Shown: piece by piece, positions 20,819-31,215 of the stretch
Numbering within the stretch: the stretch's first letter is position 1
Layout of the letters: each line of letters begins with the position of its first letter
DNA from: Linnemannia schmuckeri
Lineage: Eukaryota > Mortierellomycota > Mortierellomycetes > Mortierellales > Mortierellaceae
Direction: 5' to 3'
DNA: 64,000 nt
NCBI GenBank assembly: GCA_029449235.1
Contig: JANATG010000006.1
Coordinates: 1,798,001 to 1,862,000, forward strand
The notes under the pieces: generated by a model
The model's database searches: none
What the model was told of the DNA's origin: nothing
Seen by the model: the letters and a program-made list of their open reading frames with translations, nothing else
Program-made: the position numbers and the translations under genes

Positions 20819-22251
20819 TCAAAGCGCAGCTTTTCCAATTGGAACAATAATGTACCCGTTGCGAGGAAAATGGATCAAGACATCGATCTTTCCCCCCGAG
20901 GGACCATTTTCGGGACGGATGCAGATCCTCTCCTTTGTTATCTCTACAATCCTCCCTCTTACAGGGATCTTTCCGTAGTCATTCGGCGACACTGTGACCA
21001 AATCGCCCGTTTTCCTTCTCTCAGCTTCATGGACGCCTTCCATTGTCGGGACATATCCTTCCTGTCCCAAGGCGCCTGCGCCTCTCGCGACCTGGAGCGC
21101 CTCCTCTCCTGAAATCTTGATCCGATCCTGTGTCAAATGGCGGTGCCTCTTCATGTAGTCATTCATCTGCCCCCACCAGGCAAATAAACAGGGGTAAGCC
21201 GCGGGGGTTACAAATTCTGGAGCTCGCCTAGTCGACATTAACCACCACACCTTCCCGTAGACACTGCAGTCCGCTATCGATGGCGCCAGGGTATTCAGAA
21301 TCCAGCCGCCCTCTGCCATCTTCGTTCCTTGTTGCCCTTGCTGGCGGAACATCTGTTGAGGTCTTTGCAGGGCCTTCTCCAGGGTATCCAGGTTCGAAAC
21401 CAACTGATCCATCAGCAGGGGCTGTGCTCTCCTGATCGCTTCGGTGTTGATGGGCTTTCCTCCTCCTGAGAGCTGAGATCGGTCGGCAAGGAAGGCCGGG
21501 TTGCCAAAGACTGCAGCCAAAGGACTTGCCTTTTGTTCCTCAGGCGACGCTCCCCATGGCATTTGGTCCCGAACATTGGCGAAGAGTTGTTTCTGAGTAG
21601 TTTCATAGTGTACGACGTGGGATACAAACCATGAGAAAAAAAAGAGTTAGTAAGATGGGTTGTCATTTGTTGCCGAACATACATGTGCAGTGTGTGGAAA
21701 ATATGCGTTCCTTAACCTGATTCGCTCGATCAACTTAATTTGAACAATGAGCTGCCTCCACAGAAAAACGCTCTCCTCCCACGCTCGCAAAGAAAAAAAA
21801 CACTTACATCAACCCAGGTGGCAATCATCTCGGATAACCCCACATTGCTCGCTTGCTGACCTAGCTCAGAGGCGTCACCGCTGTTGGGGTATCTTCGTTC
21901 AAGTTCCTTCAGGATCAATGCTGTATCGCAATAGATGTTATTGCCAATTTGCATCACTGGAATCCGACGATATCCATGCGTCAATGGGTCCAATAATCTA
22001 TTTCAGATAAAGCAGTTGCAAATCAAGAAAGAAAAACAAAAAAAAGAGGTGAGATCGCGAGAGCGAGACAAAGGGGTTACAGTGCTACTCCGTCAATTGG
22101 CACATTCGGCAGAAAGGACGTACGGTCGAGGCAGCATGGGGCTTGTGTCGACAGAGCACCAGGGGAGGCCTTTGACCCTCAATGCAGCCACTACCTTCTC
22201 TGCATAGGGCGACCCTTGGTAGTGGTGGAGGATAATATCTGGTTTGGACAT
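20819..22251 (-). CDS. Glutathione S-transferase-like protein with C-terminal extension, 3 exons
   Basis: Exons in transcript order are 22251-22124, 21997-21808 and 21592-20819, giving 363 residues. Residues 1-95 are a GST N-terminal thioredoxin fold: LHHYQGSPYAEKVVAALRVKGLPW, then the cis-Pro segment RRIPVMQIG and DTALILKELE. A mostly helical GST C-terminal-type region follows (about 105-290, for example DCSVYGKVWWLM). The last about 70 residues are a beta-rich segment (GDLVTVSPNDYGKIPVRGR, then IHFPRNGYIIVPI) that ordinary 220-residue GSTs lack; I recall similar tails in some fungal GST-like proteins. A conjugating activity is not proven. The short exon-like piece at about 21680-21722 was left out because splicing it in breaks the frame. 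The stop is about 135 bp from the F-box gene start. Confidence 0.85.
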
Positions 22252-22448
22252 GGGTCGATGGTGCTTGTGTTGAGTGTAGTGTGTATATATGTGGTGGGCT
22301 CGATAGAAAGAAGAAAAGGGAAAGAAAGGAACTGAAAACAGAGAGAAAAAAGAGAAAGAAAAAAAGAGCAATTTGTTTTGGTTGTTTCTGTTTATTTATG
22401 CTGCGTTGTTGTTATCTGGTGAAGAACTCGGTCCTCTGGCGTAGATAA

Positions 22449-24043
22449 TTACTCGTCGTCATCGCTGACATCAATGTCCTCTTCACCCGCAAACAACTCA
22501 TCATCAACCTTGACGTTGGCCATATCGCGAGTGATCCGTGCCTCGAGCTCCTCAGGCGTCTCATCTTGATCCATATTTCTTGAGTACGCCGAGAAATCAA
22601 AAACGTCGTCGCCATCGTCGTCGTCTGCGCCAGCAATCTCGGGGTTGAAGTCGAACAATTCTCTTCCAGAGAATTGCAGCATCTTTCCAGCCTTGTAAGC
22701 GGCCTCCTTGGCCTTGCGCTTGGCCTGCTCCTCCTGCTCCACACGGTCCGCGCGGGTCTTCTTCCAGGCCGCAAACGATTCGACTGTGACAGGTGTCAGG
22801 TTCTTGCCCAACTTGTGACGCTCCTTTTCCAAAAACTCTTCGATAGAAATCACCTCTTTGTTCGCCTCAGCCCTCAACTCTGCCTTGGTCTTCAAGATGA
22901 AGCCAGGTGGCAAAGCATGGCGATATTTGCATTGTGTGCCTATCGCGTATATGATAAAAAAGAGAAAATTGGTCAAGCTATTAGTCTCGCCTGGCACAAT
23001 AGAATTCACATCACGCCATCCGTCCCTCTCAACAAGCAGATTAAAAGTAAAGGGTCCATTGCTTACCTCCATTGGGGCAATCCCAGAACCACCCATACTT
23101 TTGATTTTCGATAGCCTCCAAGAAGTACTTGCACACAATGTCGGTGGTAGTGGCAGCAGGTCCTCCCTTGGACTTTGAAGTGACAACGGACTCCAGCTTT
23201 GCCTGATCCCACTTATCCATGGTATCTATCATAACAAAATGCAAAAAAAGAGGAAATCAGTCGTTTTTACCAAGGAATCGCAGATTCAAGTGTCTTCTTA
23301 TGCAACCGTCTATCAAACAACAGCAACAAAGGCCTACCATTCTTCTTTTCTTCGTCACGGTTGTCGGTGTAGAGATCCCTCTTTGTAGTCTTGCGCTCGA
23401 TGTTCAAGTCGTGCGAGAATTTGCAGCGATCTCCCTTTGTGCAGGTACCGGCCTTGTGGAAGGCACAGAGAATAGTCTTGGGGTTGACTCCAAAAGGCAC
23501 CTTCTGTTGAACCTGAATAGGCTTGAAGAGATCTCCCAATTCCTCCTTCTTGGCCTGCTCGGCACGCTTACGGTCAATAATTGCCTGCTTCTCACGCTCC
23601 TTCTCAATCTGTTGTTGATTTCATCCGCAGTCGATTGATAATTCAGAGGAGAGGACGAAGAGAGGGTTGTCATACACGGGTTGAAGTTGACGAGTGGGAA
23701 AGTTGCAGATCGGATATGGCGCATGTGATGATCCCGAGTATGCGTCCAGTAGAGACGAAAGGTATCGAAAACCCAAAAGGCCGTAATATAAAGAGTAAAG
23801 CGATGGTTAGCCTCGCAGCCATCACCCGCGCTTTGATGTCATTGATGAACATAGCCTCGGTCGAATCGTTATAAAAGAAGTGACGATTACCATATCCTTC
23901 CTGGATTGACCGGCATGCATGGCCTGGTTTTTGACGGTCTCGACATAGCGTCCGACCTTTGCGGATTTGTTCTTGTTCTTCAGACCAAAGGTCTTGTCCT
24001 CGACGATCTTCTTCTTCTCTCCAGTTAATTTCTTGGGCGGCAT
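22449..24043 (-). CDS. TMA46: CCCH zinc-finger DRG-family-regulatory protein (ZC3H15 / Tma46 type), 4 exons
   Basis: Exons in transcript order are 24043-23891, 23608-23338, 23225-23067 and 22939-22449, giving 357 residues. It is the binding partner that stabilises the translational GTPase DRG1/Rbg1 on ribosomes. The N-terminus EDKTFGLKNKNKSAK is the family signature. The first CCCH finger is CAFHKAGTCTKGDRCKFSH (residues 99-117), followed by DLNIERKT. A second CCCH (CPNGGTQCKYRH) is split by the last intron. The DFRP segment SIEEFLEKERHKLG precedes a charged C-terminus ending in Asp/Glu (DVSDDDE). Length and domain order match family members. A 12-nt near-duplication covers the start codon (TTGCCTCCCAAC before ATGCCGCCCAAG). 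The assignment is secure. Confidence 0.94.
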
Positions 24044-24173
24044 GTTGGGAGGCAAGAGAGTGAGTGTGGATGATTCATTCGGCTCTTTGCTTTTTTATGT
24101 TTTTTCCTGTGGCGCAGAAGATGAGGACTATTGTGGGCGACTCCCCTTAAGCAACAATTTTATTCTTTCACTT

Positions 24174-26879
24174 TTAAAGCTTTGCTTTGCCGCTGACCAC
24201 ACGGCCATGCTCGGCGCTCTTGAAGGGCTTGTAGGAGTGGCCGTCGAGCCAGAGCATCTCGTCCTTGATCTTCGTAGGATCCATACCCTCGTTCACCAGT
24301 TCGACCTTCCTCTGCTTGAACGTTCCAGTAATCTCCATCTCTGGCACCTTGCGGATGAAGATCGGGACAGAGTACTTGGGGAGGTTCTTGAGCGCAAATT
24401 TAGCAAAGTCATCCCAGTTCATAGTCTCCTTCGAGACGATCGCCGCCATCCCAGCGCGACCATCGTGACCTGGGATCTGAACACCATAGACGTTAACTTC
24501 AATGCAGTCAGGGTAGGTTGAAAGGACCTCAGACACCTCCGCTGTGGACACATTCTCAGATTTCCAGCGGAAAGTATCGCCCACGCGGTCCCCGAAATAA
24601 AAGTAGCCATCTGCATCGCGACGAAGAATATCTCCTGTGCGGAAATATTGGTCACCTACAGAGGAAAAAAATAAGAATATTAACGTCAACTCTCCATCGT
24701 ATCATAGATGCACCAATATATCGCGCCATATGGACTAATGGAACTAAGGAGGTAGCAGAACAATAAGGAACATACCAACTTTAAATGCATCTGTCACAAC
24801 CTTCTTGGAGTTGGCACTGGCGTTCTTGTGATATCCCTGGAAGGCACGGGTGGGGTCTGAAGAGTCGATAATGGTCAACAGCTCACCAGGTTCATCAGCG
24901 GCGCACTATCATTGAACGACACGAGGAGAAAGGCGTTATGTGAGTGATGGCTTCAAAGCAAGGTGCCTGAAACGGACTATCCCGCGGTCGTTACCTCAAT
25001 GCAGCGACCGTTCTTGTCGCGGATCAACTCCTCGGTTTGGATGTCGAAACGGGCGATCTTTAAGCCCTTGTCGACTGTCCGAGCAAGAGTCCCTCTGTAT
25101 CCGATAGCACCAGCGCCGTTGGGGCCGGTGTTGTAGTTAGTGAGAATACCAGTCCCCTCGGTACTGGCATACCATTCTCCGATCAAAGGAATACCAAAGC
25201 GGTCCCGGAAGCGGTTCCAGACATCAGGGCGCATTCCGTTGCCGTGAGCCATGCGGATGGTGTGAGTCTTGTCCAAGGGAGACGGAGGCGCGTTGAGGAG
25301 GTAGCGGCAGATCTCACCAATGTACTGGATCACCGTGACCTTGTTGGACCTGCATTCATCCCAGAACGACGAGGTCGAGAATTTGCGGGCGAGGACCACA
25401 GTGGCGCCAGTCACCCAGGCAACGCAGATTCCGAGAACAGCTCCTGCACTGTGATAGAGGGGCAGGGCAATGTAAAGGCGGTCATTCTCGTTGAAGTGGT
25501 AGAATGACGTCCAAAAATGTGCGGCAACTAGAAAGTTGGAATGAAGTCATTAATTACTTAGTTTGACTGTTGATGTGGTTATCGTTATCATTGTCATGCC
25601 CGGCTACCCGTCATGGGGCTATTTAACAGCCAGCTGCCGAATGAGAGGGCTTACCGTTCGCACGGGCATGAGAGAATCGCCCAGCCTTCGGCAAGCCGGT
25701 GGTTCCGGATGTGTAGATCAGCATGGCAATATCATTCGCAGTTGTCTTCTTTCTGAGACTCCTGGGCAGAGCAAGATCGGAAACTTGAGACAGGTCAATA
25801 GGCGTCGCAAAGTCGTGCTGTTGAGGACCTCCATACGAATAGATGGTGTATCCCATCTCGAGAACCTCATCAAGCACATTGCTGATGGGGATTGGCAGTT
25901 CTGCATCCATGATCAAGACCGAGGCAGTTGCTGTCCGAAGGGAGTGGGTGAGGGGTTTGCCGGCGAGGTTGGTGTTGATGAAGGCACCGGTTGCACCGAT
26001 TTTATTGATTCCGAGCCAACAAAAGAGGAACTCGGGCTTGTTTTGCATGAAGAGCGAGACAATCTCTCCTCTCTTGACACCCTTTGACAGAAGCCAATTA
26101 CCGAACTTGTTGGATTCTATTCAAGGCAGTTGACCATAGGTATAGACGTTCATTGCTGTTGTCAGTCAACATGGAAACTTCCTAAAGTGTATGTCAAACG
26201 TGTCCAACATTCATGATCCTTGTCACTTTGAACAGTGCTCTGGACTCTTTTTTAGCACCATAATTACCTCGCTGGATTTCCTGGAATGTGTATGATCTAC
26301 CCTCGAAGACAAGGGCCTCGCGGTTGGGATGCTTCTTGCAGGTCTCCTCGAATCGGTAGGCGATGTTGATAGTGTCGTTCTTTTCGTAGGAACGGTAGCC
26401 CAGCTTGGCATTAACGAGGCCCTTTGCTAGTTTGGCATCGCGGGGGATCGCTAGCTTTGATCCGACGTACATAGCTGCTGGGACAGCAGCTGCAATAGCA
26501 GGAACGGCTGTACGATTGGTGCAATGGAGAATAAGAGCGGGAAGGCATGAACGTTAGTAAAGGTACAACAAGAGCTGAAGCAATTGATTCGATCGACTCC
26601 AGCATTGTTAGTCTCGGAAGAAGGAAGGCCAGTATAGTCTTCAGCTTTATTCTTCATTCTCTCATTTCTCTTGAAGTGCATGTCAAGAAGGAAACTTGAA
26701 TGGAGACGAGAGGAGAGGGTGCTGCTTGGTGAATGTAGACGCAATCTGCATGAGGTGGAGTGGAAAGGAAGAAGCAAGAGGAAGGGGCTGGGAAAGAGGT
26801 GTTTGTATGGAGGGCATGAGGGACTAAGGGAGGAAGGCGAAGGGGGCGATATTGCAGGAGTCGTTTAAAACTCACCCAT
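24174..26879 (-). CDS. FAT1: Fatty-acid transport protein / very-long-chain acyl-CoA synthetase (FATP/Fat1 family), 6 exons
   Basis: Activates long and very-long-chain fatty acids with ATP and CoA, and in fungi couples this to fatty-acid uptake. Exons in transcript order are 26879-26876, 26507-26268, 26116-25655, 25527-24995, 24905-24776 and 24655-24174, giving 616 residues, the family length. The AMP-binding motif YTSGTTGLPK lies at about residues 216-225. The FATP motif region reads YFRTGDILRRDADGYFYFGDRVGDTFRWKGEN-like (here RWKSEN). A hydrophobic Ala-rich N-terminus could anchor it in the ER or peroxisomal membrane. The first coding exon is only four bases (ATGG, then GTGAGT); it restores an N-terminus VPAIAAAVPAAMYVGSKL that fits the family. 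If that splice is wrong, translation could start at the internal Met just after PAA. Confidence 0.93.
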
Positions 26880-27640
26880 GGCTGTTATTCTTATTAGATT
26901 ATGGGTATGACTCGGGGAACGGGGGACGAGGAGAGAATAGGGGTATGCGAGAGAGGGACAGAAGTGGAAAGGTGAAGGAAGCGAGGATGGAGAGAGGAAG
27001 GAAGGAAGGAAGAAAAAGAAGCAAAAGCCAACAATGATGATGATCTGCCTCTCGTTTCTTCGTTTGCTCTCCTCCCTTTTTATCGTTCGATCCGCCTAAA
27101 GTGCACACATTAAATTCGCTTTTCCCCAACCTTCGTGCTCTTTAGCATTTGCACGAGGAAAACGAGGAAACGACCCTGAAGACAACCTCCCAACGGAAAA
27201 AAACAAGTGTCCAACAGTTTTAATCAGTTTCTCTCTTCCCTCTTCCCTCCTCTCTCTACTCCCATTCTTCCTGTTTCGCTTTGCTCTCACTCTTCTATTC
27301 CTCTCCGCTCCTCCCAATTGACATTGCCTGTTAATACCACGATCTGATGCACCCTACTCCACAAAGCTGTTCTTGTCCAATTGGACCCGAGAGCCCGGTC
27401 ACACAGCCGGGCCGAGAGGGCCTGCTTTCTCGGCTTCTTGGCTATCAACACGCGGCTCGAAGCGAAACGAGGGAAACAGCCGAGAGCGCAAACGCGTGCG
27501 CTTAAAAACATTAGTCCGAACCAGGTGTCAAACGACAGCGTACCGTACCTTTACTCTCAGTCGCTTGTTTTCCGCCCCCTCTATTTCTGCTGTCTTGGCA
27601 CCGGCCAGCGGGGAATGCACCGAAAATTTGGATCCGTCAC

Positions 27641-27644
<4 letters not shown>
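26880..27644. other. Intergenic region between FATP gene and ORC1
   Basis: No gene is supported. It holds a GGAAGGAAGG purine tract (about 26935-27015) and spacer sequence. Both neighbours are on the minus strand, so this is the FATP promoter region plus the ORC1 3' flank. Confidence 0.55.

Positions 27645-27671
<27 letters not shown>
27645..27671 (-). repeat. A27 tract directly after the ORC1 poly(A) signal
   Basis: On the sense strand of ORC1, AATAAA (27679-27674) is followed by TC and then 27 A. The tract begins about 20 nt after the ORC1 stop codon. This looks like a genomically encoded poly(A) end, but a simple slippage tract is equally possible. Confidence 0.7.
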
Positions 27672-27691
27672 GATTTATTAACGAGAGGGTG

Positions 27692-30691
27692 CTAAGTTGC
27701 AGGAGCTGAAGGAAGGGTGTCCAAAAGTCGTCGGAAGAGAGGGTCGACCTTCAGGGCCATAATAACATCCTCTTCACTGACACTAAGTCTCACACGTTGG
27801 TGCAGATCTTGCTTCCCCGATTCAACCAGCAGGCACCTGGACGATCCAAGACTGGCACAGATAGCAGAGAGATCGCTTAGCATAGGCGGCTCAATATTAT
27901 GCAGACGACACATCTGCAAGTGCGCATGGGCAATCTCGGAGAATTCCACCTCTGCGAGACCTAAGCGTCTCAGTCTTGCTGTGAGCGCCACCAAGAAAAG
28001 TTTCTGGTGCAACGACGCCGTCTGAATCAACCGCACGTTGGGAGAGGCAAACATTTCCTTGATAGCCTGGTCCACAGTCCGGATGGTCACCTGTTCCGGA
28101 TCCGGTGCTGGTCCCAAGTCTTCAAACGGATTCCTCTCAGCTTTCAGTCTCCGCTGATCTTCAGCCTTTTGAGCATTGGTCTCCACAATCTCGACGGCAC
28201 GCCTAGCCATTTGTCATTAGAGAGGGAAAGTGATGATGAGCCGCTATAACATATACCTCGTGCGACCGACGTGACTTCTTTCAGCTCGCGCGCCAGCGAA
28301 TGGATTCGTACCTGCAGATGTCAAGGGCTCGACGAGCATCACCAGAGACAGCACCGACCTTTCGCGCTGCAAACTCAATGGCCTCTCTTCTGAACGCCTG
28401 GATGCCTTCAAGTCTCGACTCGACAATCTTAACAAGCTGCTGATATGTGTATGGTTGAAAATTGATTCTCGTCAAACCTGGAAACAGGCCGAGTCAGTAC
28501 GTTAGAAGCGATCCATTGTCTACATCGCATAGCTTTGCTTGGATAAAGGCCGTTATGATTACCTAGGCGACTGGAGACCTTGTTGGAGAGCATACGCTCT
28601 GGCAAATCCATAGTGTTTGCGACAGCCACAACAATGAGTCTGGAGTGAAGCCAATTTGGCCACTCGAAAAAGTTGTACATGACAGTCTGCTTTGAAGTAA
28701 CCAACAAATCGAGCTCGTCCATTAGTACAACACTAGTTCAAGTCAAAGAGTAAAGCATAGTAACAAAGTCAGCACGCTACTCAAAAGAATTCTGGACTTC
28801 ACTAAGAATTCTTTGCAATATCTTACCATGGAAGTCGCCTCGGTCCAGGGGTACTGAACTGCTTTTCCAGAAGCTGAAGTGCATGGTTGGCTGTCACCTT
28901 TTGCTCCGATAGTGCCATCCATAAGAGTACGTATGCATACGATGGTTCGGTCACTTTCATCCCATTAATCTCAACAAACTGAAATGGGGATATTTCCTAT
29001 AGGAGGTCCATCATGAGAGATGTTAGTGCTCGCCACCTATGCTAGCACATGCCATCAACGATGTATCCATGCGTCTTACCCCTTCCTCAGCCTTTGCCTG
29101 TAACGAACGAATAACTTCATGGACGGTTGCTGTTTTGCCTGTTCCAGGTACTCCAGAGATGTCTAATCGTGTCAAATATATAGGGAATATATCAGATGAT
29201 TCGGTTGCCGGTCATGTTGAGGCACGATGGTTCCAGCGTTTTGTTTGGCAAACATACAGATGCAGCTTCCTGTTCCATCCTCGATGGCGCTCTCGAGGTG
29301 CTCCTGAATTTCCAAAAACTCATCCTCTCGGCAAGGAAGCGAGTCGGGGACAGCCTTCACGTGTAGACGGCTGCGAGCATGTTCAAAGTCGGTTTTGGGC
29401 GCAGTAGCTGATATGGATCGTTGTGTCGTCGGCGTCTTGATGATTAGAGATCTAGAGGAACCGATTTAAGACCAAGTCAGAAAACCGAGAGCCATTTGTA
29501 GGGGGTTGCTCACATATCTATCATAGCAACTCATACTTGGATCTCGAAGGAGCCTTGGCTACAGTTTTAATCGGTCGTTTTTTAGGGGCGACTCCTGCCG
29601 TTTTTTTAGGTTGTCGCCTTTTTGGAACAGCCTTTGTTGATTCATCCGACTCTTCCTCATCCGTCTCCTGTTCCTGATCCGAGACCTAGTAGTCCAGTAT
29701 AGGTTAAAGTGTTAATGATAAGGTTCACCGCGCGTAGGCTACCACACTTGACAGCGGTCACATAGAGCATAACTACGTTACTCACGCTTACCTTTTCCGA
29801 ATACGCCTGGTCACGCACGTCATCATCACTCCCTTCCGCTTCGTGTTCCTCCTGAACTCTAGCTCTCTTCATGCGGTGAGGCGATGAAGTGCCCTCTAGT
29901 TGTTTACTAACGCTGGATATTGTTTCCCTGGCGGGTTTGGTGGAGTTGGTGCCTTTCGCTGGCGTTGGCACACGAATCAATTCTTTCTCGTCTTTCAAGG
30001 CAAGCATCTCCTTATTGCCATTCCATTCAATTGGCTGGTATCCCGTTCTTTTACGCACCATACCTCTGCAGAAGAACGTCATGTCTCTCTCTTCGAGTGT
30101 TAGGTTGGTGCCTGCCTCACCAATTTTCTCTCTCCATTGCAATTCGTTCAGGACTTGGCCCTTTGCGATGACAGTGTTGATGTCATTCTTGTCGTCGTCC
30201 AACGTATATACAATCTCGCCGCGCTCGAGAGATTCTGGAAAGTTACCGGTTCGCTGATGCCGCCGCAATTTGGCGATATCCTCGTCCTGATGGAACCATC
30301 GAAAAGCGCCCTCACAGTCTCCATCCTCAGTCTCCCATAGTGACAGGATCTGAGCGATATAAGGGTAGTCGAACCTTCGAGAGTACTGCTCGTTTCTAAG
30401 GAGGACAATGTCACCGATTGAGTATGTCATGCCGCCCTTCTTGAATGCATTGTAGTATGGAATGTTGGAGAGGCCGGACCCTCTTGTCGCCTTCCTGGAC
30501 GGAGTATCGCCGCCGCTGGTAGTCTTGGATGACGTCCGACGAATAAGTGTGTCTTTGTTCAAGGGCTCGCCTACCCATTCAGGCTCGTCGTCGTCCGAGT
30601 CTGAATCGGAAGGGGGGTAGAGAATGTCCTTTTGTGCCTGCGACTTTGCCTTGGCGAGACGATTGTTTACTCGCTGGGTTGTGGTGACCAT
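27692..30691 (-). CDS. ORC1: Origin recognition complex subunit 1, 8 exons
   Basis: The largest ORC subunit; it binds replication origins and, with Cdc6, loads MCM. Exons in transcript order are 30691-29792, 29685-29537, 29451-29258, 29162-29080, 28996-28827, 28732-28563, 28477-28312 and 28202-27692, giving 780 residues. A BAH domain lies within about residues 85-235 (YSIGDIVLLRNE, then RGMVRKRTGYQP). A basic/acidic linker follows. The AAA+ ATPase has Walker A GVPGTGKT (about 418-425) and Walker B VVLMDELDLL (about 500-509); SGDARRALDICR is sensor 2. The winged-helix C-terminus includes QKLFLVALTARLRR. The motif ARSRLHVKAVPDSLPCREDEF before the ATPase is diagnostic of Orc1. All catalytic motifs are intact. 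It is divergent from INTS6, with 524 bp between starts. Confidence 0.97.
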
Positions 30692-31215
30692 GGTCGTGGC
30701 CTTGCAGCAACTTGTGTGTATTTTCTTTGAGGTTGGGAATCGACTTGTTCTGGTGAGAGAGGTTGCTTTGCTTGTCCATTTTCATTCCCAGGGGCAATGC
30801 AGGAATTGTGGCTTGGTCGTGAAAAGTGACTGCAATTTGGCAGAGGACAAAAAGACAAAAGGCCGTTCACGTCGTTTTCTTATCCATTTGCCGCCATCCC
30901 TTTTTTTCTTCTTTTCTGCTTGCCTCTTTCCCTCTGTCGTGTTCTCATCGCCCTGGCTGGCTCATAATCCCTTTTCGTCAGGAAGAAGACGACGTTGGGA
31001 TATAGCCTGCACAAGCGAGGCATCACTGTTTCCTCATTTTATTTCCCTCTTCCTTTTCTTGCATTCTTTGCCAGAAAAAAAAAAAGAAAAAACGAGTGAA
31101 AAGGGCGTTTTAATCATCTCCCAGCAGACACCAAACGCACTTGGTGACACGCACATTGCAGACATTACGCACACACACACACCTACATTACCTGACGAAA
31201 AGGGACGAAACAGCA
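30692..31215. promoter_or_regulatory. Bidirectional promoter region between ORC1 and INTS6
   Basis: A 524-bp spacer separates two divergent start codons. It includes a T-rich stretch (about 30895-30925) and an A-rich block (31075-31090). No specific factor site can be assigned with confidence. Confidence 0.5.

Noticed and set aside
20685..20822. N-terminal extension of the F-box/LRR protein
   Set aside because: The extended frame has no ATG upstream, only a TTG, and reads as low-quality hydrophobic sequence; the ATG at 20684 directly precedes the F-box.
21385..21400. GGTTCGAAACC resembling a tRNA B box
   Set aside because: It is coding sequence of the GST-like gene, with no tRNA fold around it.
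21680..21722. Extra exon in the GST-like gene following CGAATCAG
   Set aside because: Joining it to the next exon gives an in-frame stop; skipping it gives a continuous frame.
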